Made by a program: the position numbers and the translations under genes
Notes under the pieces: model-generated
Told to the model about the DNA's origin: nothing
The model's database searches: none
The model's input: only the letters and a program-made list of their open reading frames with translations
Source: Cephalotus follicularis
Lineage: Eukaryota > Streptophyta > Magnoliopsida > Oxalidales > Cephalotaceae
Length of the DNA: 64,000 nucleotides
NCBI GenBank assembly: GCA_001972305.1
Contig: BDDD01000717.1
Span: 208,701-272,700 of the forward strand
Reading direction: 5' to 3'
Shown: piece after piece, positions 32,765 through 42,790 of the stretch
Position numbering within the stretch: position 1 is the stretch's first letter
Layout: the number at the start of each line of letters is the position of its first letter

Positions 32765-33741
32765 GGGATAATTTTCTTCGTACGGCTTTAACTTTCACGA
32801 TGCATAGGCAATCACCCTACCATGTTGCATAAGAACGCATCCCAGTCCCTTCCTAGAAGCATCAGTATAGACAGTAAAACCCTCATTACCCTCCGGTAAT
32901 GCCAACAATTGAGCCGAAATCAACCGACTCTTCAACTCTTGGAAACTTACCTCACAAGAATCATCCCACACAAAACTTGACTTCTTCTGAGTCAACTGTG
33001 TCAATGGTGTAGCAAGCTTCGAAAACCCTTTGATGAACCTTCGCTAGTAACCAGCCAATCCCAAGAAGCTACGAACCTCAGTAACGCTCCTCGGTTGGGG
33101 CCAATCAACAATACTCTCTATCTTCGAAGGATCCACCGACAATCCTTCGCTCGACACAATGTGACCCAGGAAAGTCACATGATCCAGTGAAACTCGCACT
33201 TGCTGAATTTGGCAAATAACTGTTCCTTTCGCAATGTCTGCAATACAATCCTCAAATGCTTCATGTGTTCCTCAATGCTTCTCGAATAAATCAGGATGTC
33301 GTCTAGGAATATAACGACAAACTAGTCAAGATAGGGCTAGAATACTCTGTTCATCAAACACATAAAAGCTGCAAGAGCATTTGTGAAACCAAATGGCAGT
33401 ATCAGAAATTCATAATGCCCATATCTTGTTCGAAATGTGGTCTTCTCCACATCACCTTCTCGGATCCTTAACTGATGATAACCTGTTCTCAGGTCAAGTT
33501 TGTAGAATACAGTAGAGCCTTACAATTGGTCAAACAATTCCTCAATATGTGGCAGAGAGTACTTGTTCTTCACAGTTACCTGATTTAGCAGCCTGTAATC
33601 GATGCATAGCCATATCGATCCATCATTCTTTTTCACAAACAGAACCGGTGCTCCCCACGGTGACACACTCGGTCTGATAAAGCCCTTATCAAGATAATCT
33701 TGCAATTGAGTCTTCAACTCCTTCAGTTCAGCAGGAGCCAT
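32600..33741 (-). pseudogene. Reverse transcriptase / RNase H of element C, broken
   Basis: RT entry [20 protein letters not shown] and [10 protein letters not shown] (33520-33741), catalytic region [11 protein letters not shown] near 33290, KCEF-type thumb, then RNase H (FTVYTDASRKGLGCVL, 32830-32890; [17 protein letters not shown], ~32700). Stops: TAA at 33520-33522 (CAA-type), TAG at 33322-33324 (CAG in A), TAG near 33045, TGA near 32793; also frameshifts near 33190. Confidence 0.88.
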
Positions 33742-34550
33742 TCGGTACGAAGCTTTTGATATAGGGCAGTCCCAGGCAACAGTTCAATGCTGAACTCTAT
33801 ATCCTTCTCCGGTGGAAAAGAAGTGAGATCGTCCGAAAATACATCAGGAAATTCACATACAACAGGAACTTGTTCAATACTAGGCGTACCTTTCGTATGA
33901 TCAATCACATACGCCAAATAGCCTTCACATCCATGCTTGAGATACTTCTGTGCTCGAGTATACGAAATGATCGGAGTAGAAACATTCTTCTCTCCGATAA
34001 ACTTGCACTCAGTCCCATCTTGAAGGTAAAAGGTCATGATCTTGTTATAGCAATCAACACAAGCATGATTAGCATACAACCAGTCCATCCCCAAGATTTC
34101 ATCGAAATCCCGGATAGGCAACACTATCAAGTCAGCAGATAACTGAATCCCAGCTACCGTGATTTCAAAATCTTTCATTATAGTGTCAGATAGAAGACAA
34201 GTACCAGCTGGAGTGCTTACCTCCAATACGTAAGGTAATCTAGAAGTAATACCGTGCAAGTTGCAAGCAAATTCAGATGCAATGAATGAATGTGTCGCAC
34301 TAGGGTCAATCAGTACATGAGCTAGTATGCCAGATATAAAAATGGTACCTCCCACAACAGTAGTAGATTCTGGCACATCATCTCTAGATAAGGTGTAGAC
34401 CCTACCTTTCACAATCCCTTTTCCGGTATCCTCTCGCGGTTGAGCAGCCGCAACACTACCACTGGCACCAGCACTTCCCTGTTGGCCGCGTGCTTGATCC
34501 CTCATCATTGGACAACCGTTCAGCATATGTTCTAGTGAACCACACCTCAA
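33723..34550 (-). pseudogene. gag zinc knuckle and protease of element C
   Basis: 275 open codons. N-terminal knuckle remnant (MRCGSLEHMLNGC), linker, then protease with HVLIDPSATHSFIA near 34290-34320 (catalytic DSG/DTG replaced by DPS) and FDEILGMDWL near 34085-34110 (usually DVILGMDWL). The tail enters the RT lead-in ([18 protein letters not shown]) before a frameshift at about 33770. The altered catalytic triad suggests an inactive enzyme. Confidence 0.85.
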
Positions 34551-35576
34551 GCACTTCCCCGTCTTTTTCCAGCACTCGGTCTCATCATGGTTCTGACGAC
34601 CACAAAAAGTACATCCATCCGTATTCTGTTCACTACTTTGACTAGGAGTCCTTGATCATGAATTACTGCGTTGAGAACCTCCTTGATTCCGGTTACCAGA
34701 CTTTGATGATTTAGCGGGATTGTTACTTCCCTTCAGTTGTGATTGTGCGGGCCTTGATTGATTAGTACGAGTCTGCTCTGCTCTCCTTTCATTAGCATCG
34801 GCTTCCAGAATCATCGCCTTTTCAGCAATATCTACAAAAGAAGTTAGCTGCAACATCAACAGTTTGGATCTGATGTTAGGTCAAAGGCCTTTTAGAAACC
34901 TTCAGATCATCCGCCATTCACCCTCCACAAGATAAGGTGTATGTCTTGCCAGCTCCACAAATCTAGTATGGTACTGAGCTATCGTCATATATCCTTGACG
35001 TAACTCCATCAGCTCGGCCTCCCTCTAGTCACGTTCTATCTGTGGTACATAAGTTACGAGAAATTCAGACTGAAATCTGTCCCAAGTCCTGTCAAGTCTA
35101 CGAGATTCCCACTTTGCTTCAGTCCTTTCCCACCAATAGGTAGCCTCGCCCCATAGGCGGTATACAGCAAAGTTGAGTTTCTGCTCATCAGTGCACTCCA
35201 AGGCAACAAATATTTTCTCTAGGTCTCTAATTCACTGCTCGACCATAGTAGCATTCAGCTCACCATTGAATATCGAAGGATTCTGTCTCATGAACCGCTC
35301 CAAATCTCTGCCAAATCCACCAGTATGACGAGCTTCAGGAGCCTGCTGATAGGCCCGGTTAGCCTCATACATCTACCGTATCTGCTCCATGTTCGCCGCA
35401 TTGGCTTGCATCTGCTGTTGGAATAGGTCAGCCATGCGGTCAAAATTACTCCTCTCTTCTTACACTGGAGGAATATTCACTCCTTCATTCGTTGGCGGAT
35501 AATTTCCATGCACTGGCGGTGCATTGATTCCTTCGTCGGCTCTACACCTTCCTCTCCTACCTCTTCGTAGGTCCAT
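34551..35576 (-). pseudogene. gag of element C, broken
   Basis: Starts near 35575 with M-DLRRGRRGR-like residues. Homology to gag of D and A runs across the region (RLWGEATYWW near 35150, a YHTRFVELARHTPYLVEGE region near 34930) but in several frames. At the codon homologous to the TAG in A (4365) and D (56764), C has CAG (35409-35411). Confidence 0.75.
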
Positions 35577-35666
35577 TTGGTTTCCTATATGGAATGACAT
35601 AATCATTAGGAAACAATTCACTTAATTTCTGAGAAACTTATCCCAGCGATAGCTTATTTAAAATAA

Positions 35667-35678
35667 GCTCTGATACCA
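35667..35678 (-). promoter_or_regulatory. Primer binding site of element C
   Basis: Minus TGGTATCAGAGC, three bases after the 5' LTR end. Confidence 0.95.
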
Positions 35679-36000
35679 TGCTGTCACATCCCGTTATTCC
35701 ATTAAGACAAGCATATATGGTGATATTAGAAATAATAATAATCCAGCATTAACATTTAAACAAATTCATAATACCATAGCGGAAGCATTCCAATTGCCGG
35801 ATTATAAAATCATCCACACGCAGCCCATACTACGTGCTTGTACAATACCAACAATTATTCTTTTACAAACGGAAAAGTAAACAACAACAACGGAGTGTGA
35901 TCGTTCATTACAAATACAATACATAGAGAATAACAACCTTAACACAATAGAAGCTCTCCTATAGGCTTCAGTAGCACCTCCACGAATGCCTTCACTTAAT

Positions 36001-37237
36001 CTGAAATTGTAGGGGTTAGCCGTTGTCCTCACTTGGCTAAGTAGGAATAATGCATGATAAGGAATATATAGATGCAACATGTATGACATTTATTTTTAAA
36101 TAAAACATATATGTAAGTATTTCAATATATATAAGCAATCATTCCAAGTGGCCATAGACAATACAATTCAAGAATACTGCACAAGGGTAAAATCAATCAA
36201 TACAGAGGTTTGGGTGTCACATGTCGCTAACTCCTAGCACCAACTGTGCACCACCTAACTATCACCCTACACTCCAAAGATGATAGATCAGGTCAATTTT
36301 GCCAGCAATTGCCGGGCAGGTAACAATCAGGATCTGTATTGCAGATAAGTGTGGTGGAAGCTCTAGCCAACTCCTGGCACATAGGACCACCCCGTAGCCA
36401 GTGATGTCTCCTATCACTCGACTAACGACAATAGCATAGACAATCAATTCAATCAATTCAATCGTAATATTACATAAGTTTATAATATGTAATACAAGGT
36501 TGTTTTCTTTTGAAACATTTAACAATTCAGTAATCGTACATCTCGTAGGAGGAAAACGATATTCAGTACAGTAACAGTACCTCTCATGGGAGGGAAATCA
36601 ATAACTTATTTGATAATCAATTTTCATTTTGAAACAATAAGAAGAAAATCCATATTCGTGCTTATAGCACTAGTTGGTCCAGTCATCAATTTTAAGTGTA
36701 ACAGTAGTATTTATGAACACTCAAACTAGTATATACTAATTGTAACAGTAGCATATACAGCAACATAGTAAAGGATAGTAGTAACCCAAGGATTCAATAA
36801 GGTCATGAGCATACCATAGTCATTCTTACACAATTCTCACAAGGAGTTCATACGCTGTTTAATTTCTGAAATGTAATTATATAAGTCCAGGATTGACTGT
36901 TACAATCATCCCATAAGGAGGCCAGGGTAACTACATGCAATCTAAGGCCTAAACAGTACCTATATCAAAAATTTATCTCAGGACAGTTGACTGTTCCCAA
37001 GAACAATCGGCTGTTTTGATTTAGTAGTCGGCTGTTTGTTCTTAGCAGTCGACTGTTTTGATTGAGTAGTCGACTGCCATGAGAACAGTCGACTGCTCTG
37101 CCCATAAATTGACAGGCAGTAACAGGGCATGCATGTCAATGTCCAAAATACTATCTCAACCACACATGCAATCAAACAGGAAATTATCCACACATGATAT
37201 GCACATTATATCTTTGCAAACATGTCAGTACCCCGAC
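36001..37237 (-). other. Predicted leader intron of the element C 5' LTR
   Basis: Minus donor TTGAG/GTCGGGGTA at 37237 and acceptor CCCCTACAATTTCAG ending at 36001; contains the distal array. It would remove most of the LTR leader from the transcript. Prediction only. Confidence 0.5.
36983..37095. repeat. Distal CAGTCGACTG array, 5' LTR of C
   Basis: Six units parallel to those at 29583-29702 with a few C/T and A/G differences between the two LTRs. Confidence 0.9.
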
Positions 37238-38117
37238 CTCAATTGCTATCCCGGAATCAAATTGAGTTTATTCATCTCTTTGAGTTCCAAGTTCTTCACC
37301 CAACTCAATCTTTCAAAAAGCCAGTAATTAATCTATATGTTTGCAGGTATACAGGTTTAGATATCAATACCAGTACGTTCATCTAGTTATCTAGTCATGA
37401 TAATAACAAAATCGGAACCATAAGCTTACAACCAATTTCTAAGTTCCATTTTCCATTTCCTAACTAAACCAAGTTCAATCTCCAATTCCAGTAATCATCT
37501 ATCTTTGCATGTTACAGATGATATATATATAGTGGGATCAGTATAGATATACCTATAGACAACTAGAACAACACCTATAATTCGAATTAGAGGCTTATCA
37601 ACAATTCCTTAACTTTACTTTCACATTAACCATTCCTTACAATTCCTTCTACAGAGGCATGTTAACATTAGGTTTATAGAATATACTACTCTTCAACTAT
37701 ACAAACAACAATCATCCAGAATCGGAAGCTTACCAGGAATCAAAGCTTCAACTCCTTCTTTGAACTTCAATCTTTCAACATGCACATCAAGAATTTCACT
37801 AGCAAGATCTCCTCTATCCTCAGTGTTTTCTAACACTCACACTCTATTCTAGCAGCTGATATAAAGGCTTAGAAGCCTTAGAATTCGCCAGATTCCATTA
37901 ACTCAGCCAACTCTTTTCTCTCTCTCACATGTTCATTACTTCCATTCACTTTGTCTCTTTCCCATCTTCTATTTGAAGGTTACAGGAGGGATAGGGCACA
38001 TGCAAGGCACTCCTTTTGCATGCTATGGCAGCTGCTAGCTCGCATGACACCTGTCCATCATGCACTGCCTCTGCTCTGTCTCACACGCATGCACAGACAC
38101 CTATTTTGTGCCGTTCC

Positions 38118-38195
38118 AATCGACTGTATTTACTCGGCAGTCGACTGTCCCCTCCACGCATCAACCAGTCGACTGTTACCCCGTGATAGTCGGCT
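38118..38195. repeat. Proximal CAGTCGACTG array, 5' LTR of C
   Basis: Four units: CCAATCGACTGTA, CAGTCGACTGTC, CAGTCGACTGTT and TAGTCGGCTGTT; parallel to 30695-30775. Confidence 0.87.
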
Positions 38196-38371
38196 GTTTG
38201 AGCTGATTTTTGGGTTCCTTAAGTTTGTTTTACCATCTTGCATCTCAATTCAACCCAAGCATTCACTAATCACAATTATCTTGATAATTGGACAAATAAT
38301 CTCCATTAAAATGTATATTTTATTTAAAAATTGGAGCAATATACATTCATTAAAAATTCGAGGTCATTACA

Positions 38372-40155
38372 GTATTTACCTCCTTCTGAATTTACGATGA
38401 GTAAGCAGGAGAAGGACATATTCTTGAAAGTGTTGAAGGATGTCAAAGTCCCTGATGGTTACTCATCTAATATATCTCGACGTGTGCACCTGCAACGCCG
38501 TAGTATTTCAGGATTGAAGAGTCATGATAGCCACATTCTAATGCAACAACTACTCCCAATAGCTTTACAAAAAGTGATGCCTAAGAATGTTGTCAAAGCA
38601 TTGATTGAATTAGGTAGTTGCTTTAGGCAATTGTGTTCAAAAATAAATAATTTATCTAATATTGAGAAGCTTCGGGATCGTATGGCTATTACGATTTGAA
38701 GTCTTGAGATGATATTTCCACCATCATTCTTTGATGTGATGGAGCATTTGCCTATTCATCTGCCGTATGAGTTATCTATGGCTGGGGCAGTACAATTTCG
38801 CTGGATGTATCAAATTGAACGGTATGTATTTTTGCTTTTTAATGTTAATAACACATGTATTATATGTTTGAACACTATTCAGTATTCTTAAATCCTTTAG
38901 GTTTCTCCAAACACTTAAAAAATATGTGCGCAATCGGGCACATCCTGAAGCTTCAATTATGAAAGGGATTTTGTTGGAAGAGTGCATGAATTTCTGTGTT
39001 CGGTATTTGGATGATAGTTTGGAAACCAAGTCTAACAGCCTAATGAGAAATGATGATGGAGGTGATGTCCATGGTAATATCGTAGGGAAAATAAATAAGT
39101 TCTGGCTATCATCCGTGACGAGATTACAAGCTCATCGATATGTGCTCGCCAATACTGAGGCAATACAACCATTTATGCAGTAAGTCACTATACTCGATGT
39201 AATATTAAATGCATACTTGTTTCCACTAATAATGTCCAAATTAATGTTACAGGGCACACCTTGAAGAATTAAGACAAGAATATCCTCATGATCCTCGTCA
39301 AGTTGACAAGGTTCATCACAAGTCATTCCACACATGGTTTAAGCACCATGTAAGTAGTACACTATTATATATAACAGATTAGTATTGAAAAAATGCACTT
39401 CCTACAATAAAATTTCATTGTCTATGTGCTCTAAAATACAAGTTCAAACTATGATTTTGAGCTATCAGCAAGTTTCAGAAGAAATCAAAAGTCTATCAAT
39501 AGGTCCTAAACAAGAGGCATCAAATTTCAAAGGTTATATTGTTAATGGCTTTCGTTTTTGCACGAAGGAAGTTGACAAGCGTAGGAATACTCAAAATAGC
39601 GGTGTCTTGCTAAGACAAAAACAATTGAGTTACGCTAGTAGAAGAGACAATAACCCCCGTGAAGGAATTGTAGCATACTACGGAGAGTTGACTGAAATCA
39701 TTGAAATTCGATATACTAATCTCCTGAAGTTTGTGTTGTTTAGATGCAATTGGATTAACAATCAACAAGGGAAAAAAGGTGATGAGTTTAAATTTACACT
39801 TGTGAACTTCAATCGCTTGTTGTACAATAAAGATTTATTGGGCGATGAACCTTTCATCTTAGCTGAGCAAGCAGAGCAAGTTTGGTATGTGCAAGACCAT
39901 ATAGAACCAGATTGGCATGTTGTTGTTCCTTTGATAGCCAAAGACAAGTTTGACATGTACTCCTCGGAGGATTCGGTTCACCCAATAGGAATTCGACAAG
40001 TTCAGCCCTTCATTATGCAAGAGTTGGATAACATTGGACCGAATCGTACTCACAATGTTGTGTCTTGGGTGAGAGAAGGGATTGATGGGGAGACTATTGA
40101 CACAGGGCTTCCAAATAATGATATAGATAACGAGAGTGAGAGCAATGATGATTGA
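38372..40155 (+). pseudogene. TNP2-like CACTA transposase, 3' part (DUF4218 and DUF4216 regions)
   Basis: Continues the gene cut at 28283. Likely exons: 38377-38821 (YLPPSEF..., DUF4218-type PPSFFDVMEHLPIHLPYEL), 38901-39179 (FLQTLKKYVRNRAHPEASI), 39253-39349 (AHLEELRQEYPHD) and 39469-40155 (FKGYIVNGFRFCTKEVDKR; DUF4216-type ITEIIEIRY and VLFRCNWI), with GT-AG introns whose phases match. A TGA at 38697-38699 interrupts exon 1. The end is the TGA at 40153-40155 after an acidic tail (NDIDNESESNDD). Confidence 0.9.
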
Positions 40156-40981
40156 CACTGTTTTTCAATTTGAAATTTAGTTGTGTACTCTCATTAATAA
40201 AGTGTTACAATTTTTCATTTTGAATCATAATCGTAATGCCCCAGAATTTGTTGTAATTATAGTGTGGATGATTGTTGTACGATATGTGTATGTTGGTAAG
40301 AGACAATATGCCTATGTAGTTAACCTCTAGACTCCCTGTAGAATGCCAACGGATATTGATCGCATTGTATAGAGTGTACGAAGATTGTAATGGAATTAGA
40401 ACGGTTAGTGATATGATGATATGCTCACTGATGATTGGTTGTGTTATAACCTTGCATTGGTATGAAATGACTTTGCTAGTATCTATTGACATGTTTGCAT
40501 CTTCATGCCATACACAAAGTATATTTGCTTCACCTCTGTACATTTCACTGCATATGTATATTATACACAGTCATTGGCTATTGACCTGTTTCATTGTAAT
40601 GAAATGCGTCAAGTTCAGACATCCTATAAGAATTGTTTGCGATCATTATATGACTTGCCGGCTCGTGGAAGTGCTAGTATATGTATGAGTCTTGATGTAT
40701 TGGATATGCATGCTTTTCATATTGAGGAGTTGAGATGATTACCCTCCATATTTGTATGATAAATTCTTAAAGCTATGGTATGATGTGGATTGAGCCCCCA
40801 ACATAAAAATTGTGATGTATATCAGGTGGCATGGATCCGATAAACGGATACAACATGCCCGATTTTGGGGAAATATTAAAAGTATGATAATGTAATGGGT
40901 ATCAACATGTAGTTGTTCTTTATGTTGTTTTTATCTCATATTTTTTACTTTGCATACATGAGTTCGTGTTTGTATAGGTTG
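40156..40981. other. Spacer between the two CACTA genes
   Basis: No gene seen. A segment near 40270-40340 (TAGTTAACCTCTAGACT) resembles the duplicated segment at 50140-50265 in element B, so part of this spacer may be a small retroelement-derived insertion; I could not define ends. Confidence 0.4.
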
Positions 40982-41369
40982 ATGGAGGGCAAGAGTGTTC
41001 GCAGTATACACATGGATGACTTACATGAAGAGCCTAATCAGCAGAGATCTCTCCCCCATGCTAGATCACATGAGGGGATATCAATGGTAGGTATACATGT
41101 GTTTAGGAACTATTTCATTTTTAATTTTTTTTTAATTTGGGAGGATGCAATGTCAGCTATGTAGAAACTAGTTTTTTTTTTTCATACATGAAGAAAATTG
41201 ATGTAATGCCTGGTATTTTTCGTTTTGTAATATTTCATCCTAAGATGTAATCTTATGTTGAATTAATGAAAATGTTGGAGATTTAGACCTCAAAGATGGT
41301 TCCAAACCCTAAATATTGTTTTGGGAAAGGATTGTGTGTGTTAAACTAAAAACGGCGCGGTTTTGGGAC

Positions 41370-41525
41370 AATCGCGTCGATGTATTTGGAAAGACGTCGA
41401 CGCCTATGGGAGCAAAGGCGTACGTGAATGCATGTACATGCACGTTAATGTAGGCAAAGACATCGACCCCCATGTATGAAAAGGAAAAAGACATCGACGT
41501 CTATGGAAGACGTCGACGTCTTTAG
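41370..41525. repeat. Proximal GACGTCGACG array
   Basis: About six units (GCGTCGATGTATTT, AAGACGTCGACGCC, AAAGACATCGACGTC, AAGACGTCGACGTCTTT) at +170 to +325 from the LTR start. Confidence 0.85.
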
Positions 41526-42277
41526 AAAGAAGGTCAGTCACGTTATGAACTGACAGAGTAACATGCAAGAGGGAAGGAATTAGAATCCTTGCAGGCGCCT
41601 TGAGACACAGGAAGGAGACGTGTTGATCATGCACAATGGACTCCTGACCTGCATGACTGAAGAAGGGTGAAGTAGGTAACAAGTGTTACCATGCATGCAA
41701 CCTGCAAAAGAAAACATGAGAAGAAAACAAAGGGAATGCAGAGTTCTGGGAAAGAGGGAGAGAACACGAGAGTGTTCATTGAATGCAAGGAGAAAGAGGA
41801 TGGGGGAGCCATCTGCATAAGAACAACCCCCTCCCCATCTCTCTCTCTCGTTTAAAACACCAAAGGAAAGAAAGAGGAGGGAACCAGTGAGTAGGGAAAG
41901 AGAGAAACACCATTGTTGAGCTTGATTGGAGCTAGAGACTTGGAGCTCGTGGATTGCAGTTGCTGCGAGGATCTTGGAGCTGCTGTAACCAGTTTGGAAC
42001 TTAAAGGGGTGGACTTTCCAGTTCCTAATGTGGAACAACAAGGTAGGGGAAAGTGATGATTCTTATACATGTTTTTTGAGTTCTAAGATAATGAATGCCA
42101 TTGATGAATTGCATGTTAATGGGTGAATTGTAATCTCTGGACTTCTGTGATGATTACTGTGAAATATGGAGTAACCATGCATGTGTGATTACATGAATAT
42201 GTGAACTGGTTGTGTAAAGGATGAATTTGCTATTGGATTGGTGTGTTAAAACTGTGGAGAAAACGTTCTGGGTTGGT

Positions 42278-42450
42278 TAGACATCGACGTCTACACGAAG
42301 ACGTCGATGTCTTTGTGTGAAAATGTGAAAGACATCGATGCTTGAGTAAAGACATCGATGCCTTTTCTGGGAATTGTAGAACAGTAATGTTATGCCTTCG
42401 TGTGTGAATACGAAAGACATCGATGTCCTTGGGAAGACATCGACGCCTTT
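42278..42450. repeat. Distal GACATCGACGTC array, first block
   Basis: About seven units: ACATCGACGTCTAC, AAGACGTCGATGTCTTT, AAAGACATCGATGCTT, AAAGACATCGATGTCC and AAGACATCGACGCC. Two longer segments containing CTTTTCTGGGAATTG are tandem (42362, 42446). Confidence 0.85.
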
Positions 42451-42664
42451 TCTGGGAATTGCAGAACAATAGTGCTTACTGTTGTTGGTGAATTGCCTTT
42501 GGTGATTGCATGTTTTATCCATGAATTGATGTTATGGTTACATTCTCTGTTAACCAGTAACATGCCTTGCACCTTGAGAGGGTGAGATTCGTCTACATGG
42601 AGGATTAAAGGGCCGGATTCTACCCTTTAGAATCAAGTTTTGCGAACAGATACCTCCTGGTATC

Positions 42665-42790
42665 ATAAAGACATCGACGTCTTTGGAAAAGCATCAATGT
42701 CTTTGGTCCAAAAACGCCTGGGAATGACTGCTCGCAATGTTGGCGCCTTAGGGTAAAAGACGTCAACGCCTTTGGGATAAACATCGATGC
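42665..42790. repeat. Distal GACATCGACGTC array, second block
   Basis: Units AAAGACATCGACGTCTTTGG, AAAGCATCAATGTCTTTGG, AAAGACGTCAACGCC and AACATCGATGCTT, more decayed than the first block. Confidence 0.8.

Larger units (their letters stand above)
28284..38371 (-). mobile_element. Complete Ty3/gypsy element C nested in the TNP2 gene
   Basis: 10,088 bp with LTRs at 28284-30950 (3') and 35682-38371 (5'), polypurine tract, PBS and a broken gag-pol between. Target copies GTACT (28279-28283) and GTATT (38372-38376) differ by one C/T change. Joining the flanks at the target restores the transposase codons for NLQYLPPSEF, which proves the insertion point. The chromodomain-like C-terminus of pol suggests a chromovirus (Tekay/Del-like). 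The two LTRs remain very similar; the 5' copy has an extra ~23 bp near 37507-37530. Confidence 0.95.
35682..38371 (-). repeat. 5' LTR of element C
   Basis: 2,690 bp. In minus sense: start TGTAATGACC, proximal array (38118-38195), AACCTTCAAATAG block, TATA-like CTTTATATCAGC (~37862), leader ending GTGTTAGAAAACACTGAGG, donors CCTGGTAAGCTTC (37730) and GAG/GTCGGGG (37237), distal array (36983-37095), and acceptor TTTCAG/ATTAAGTG (36001). Confidence 0.93.

Noticed and set aside
40231-40900. Another solo LTR in the CACTA spacer (GTAATGCCCCAG start)
   Set aside because: No TG start, no matching end and no target duplication found; only a weak similarity to part of element B.
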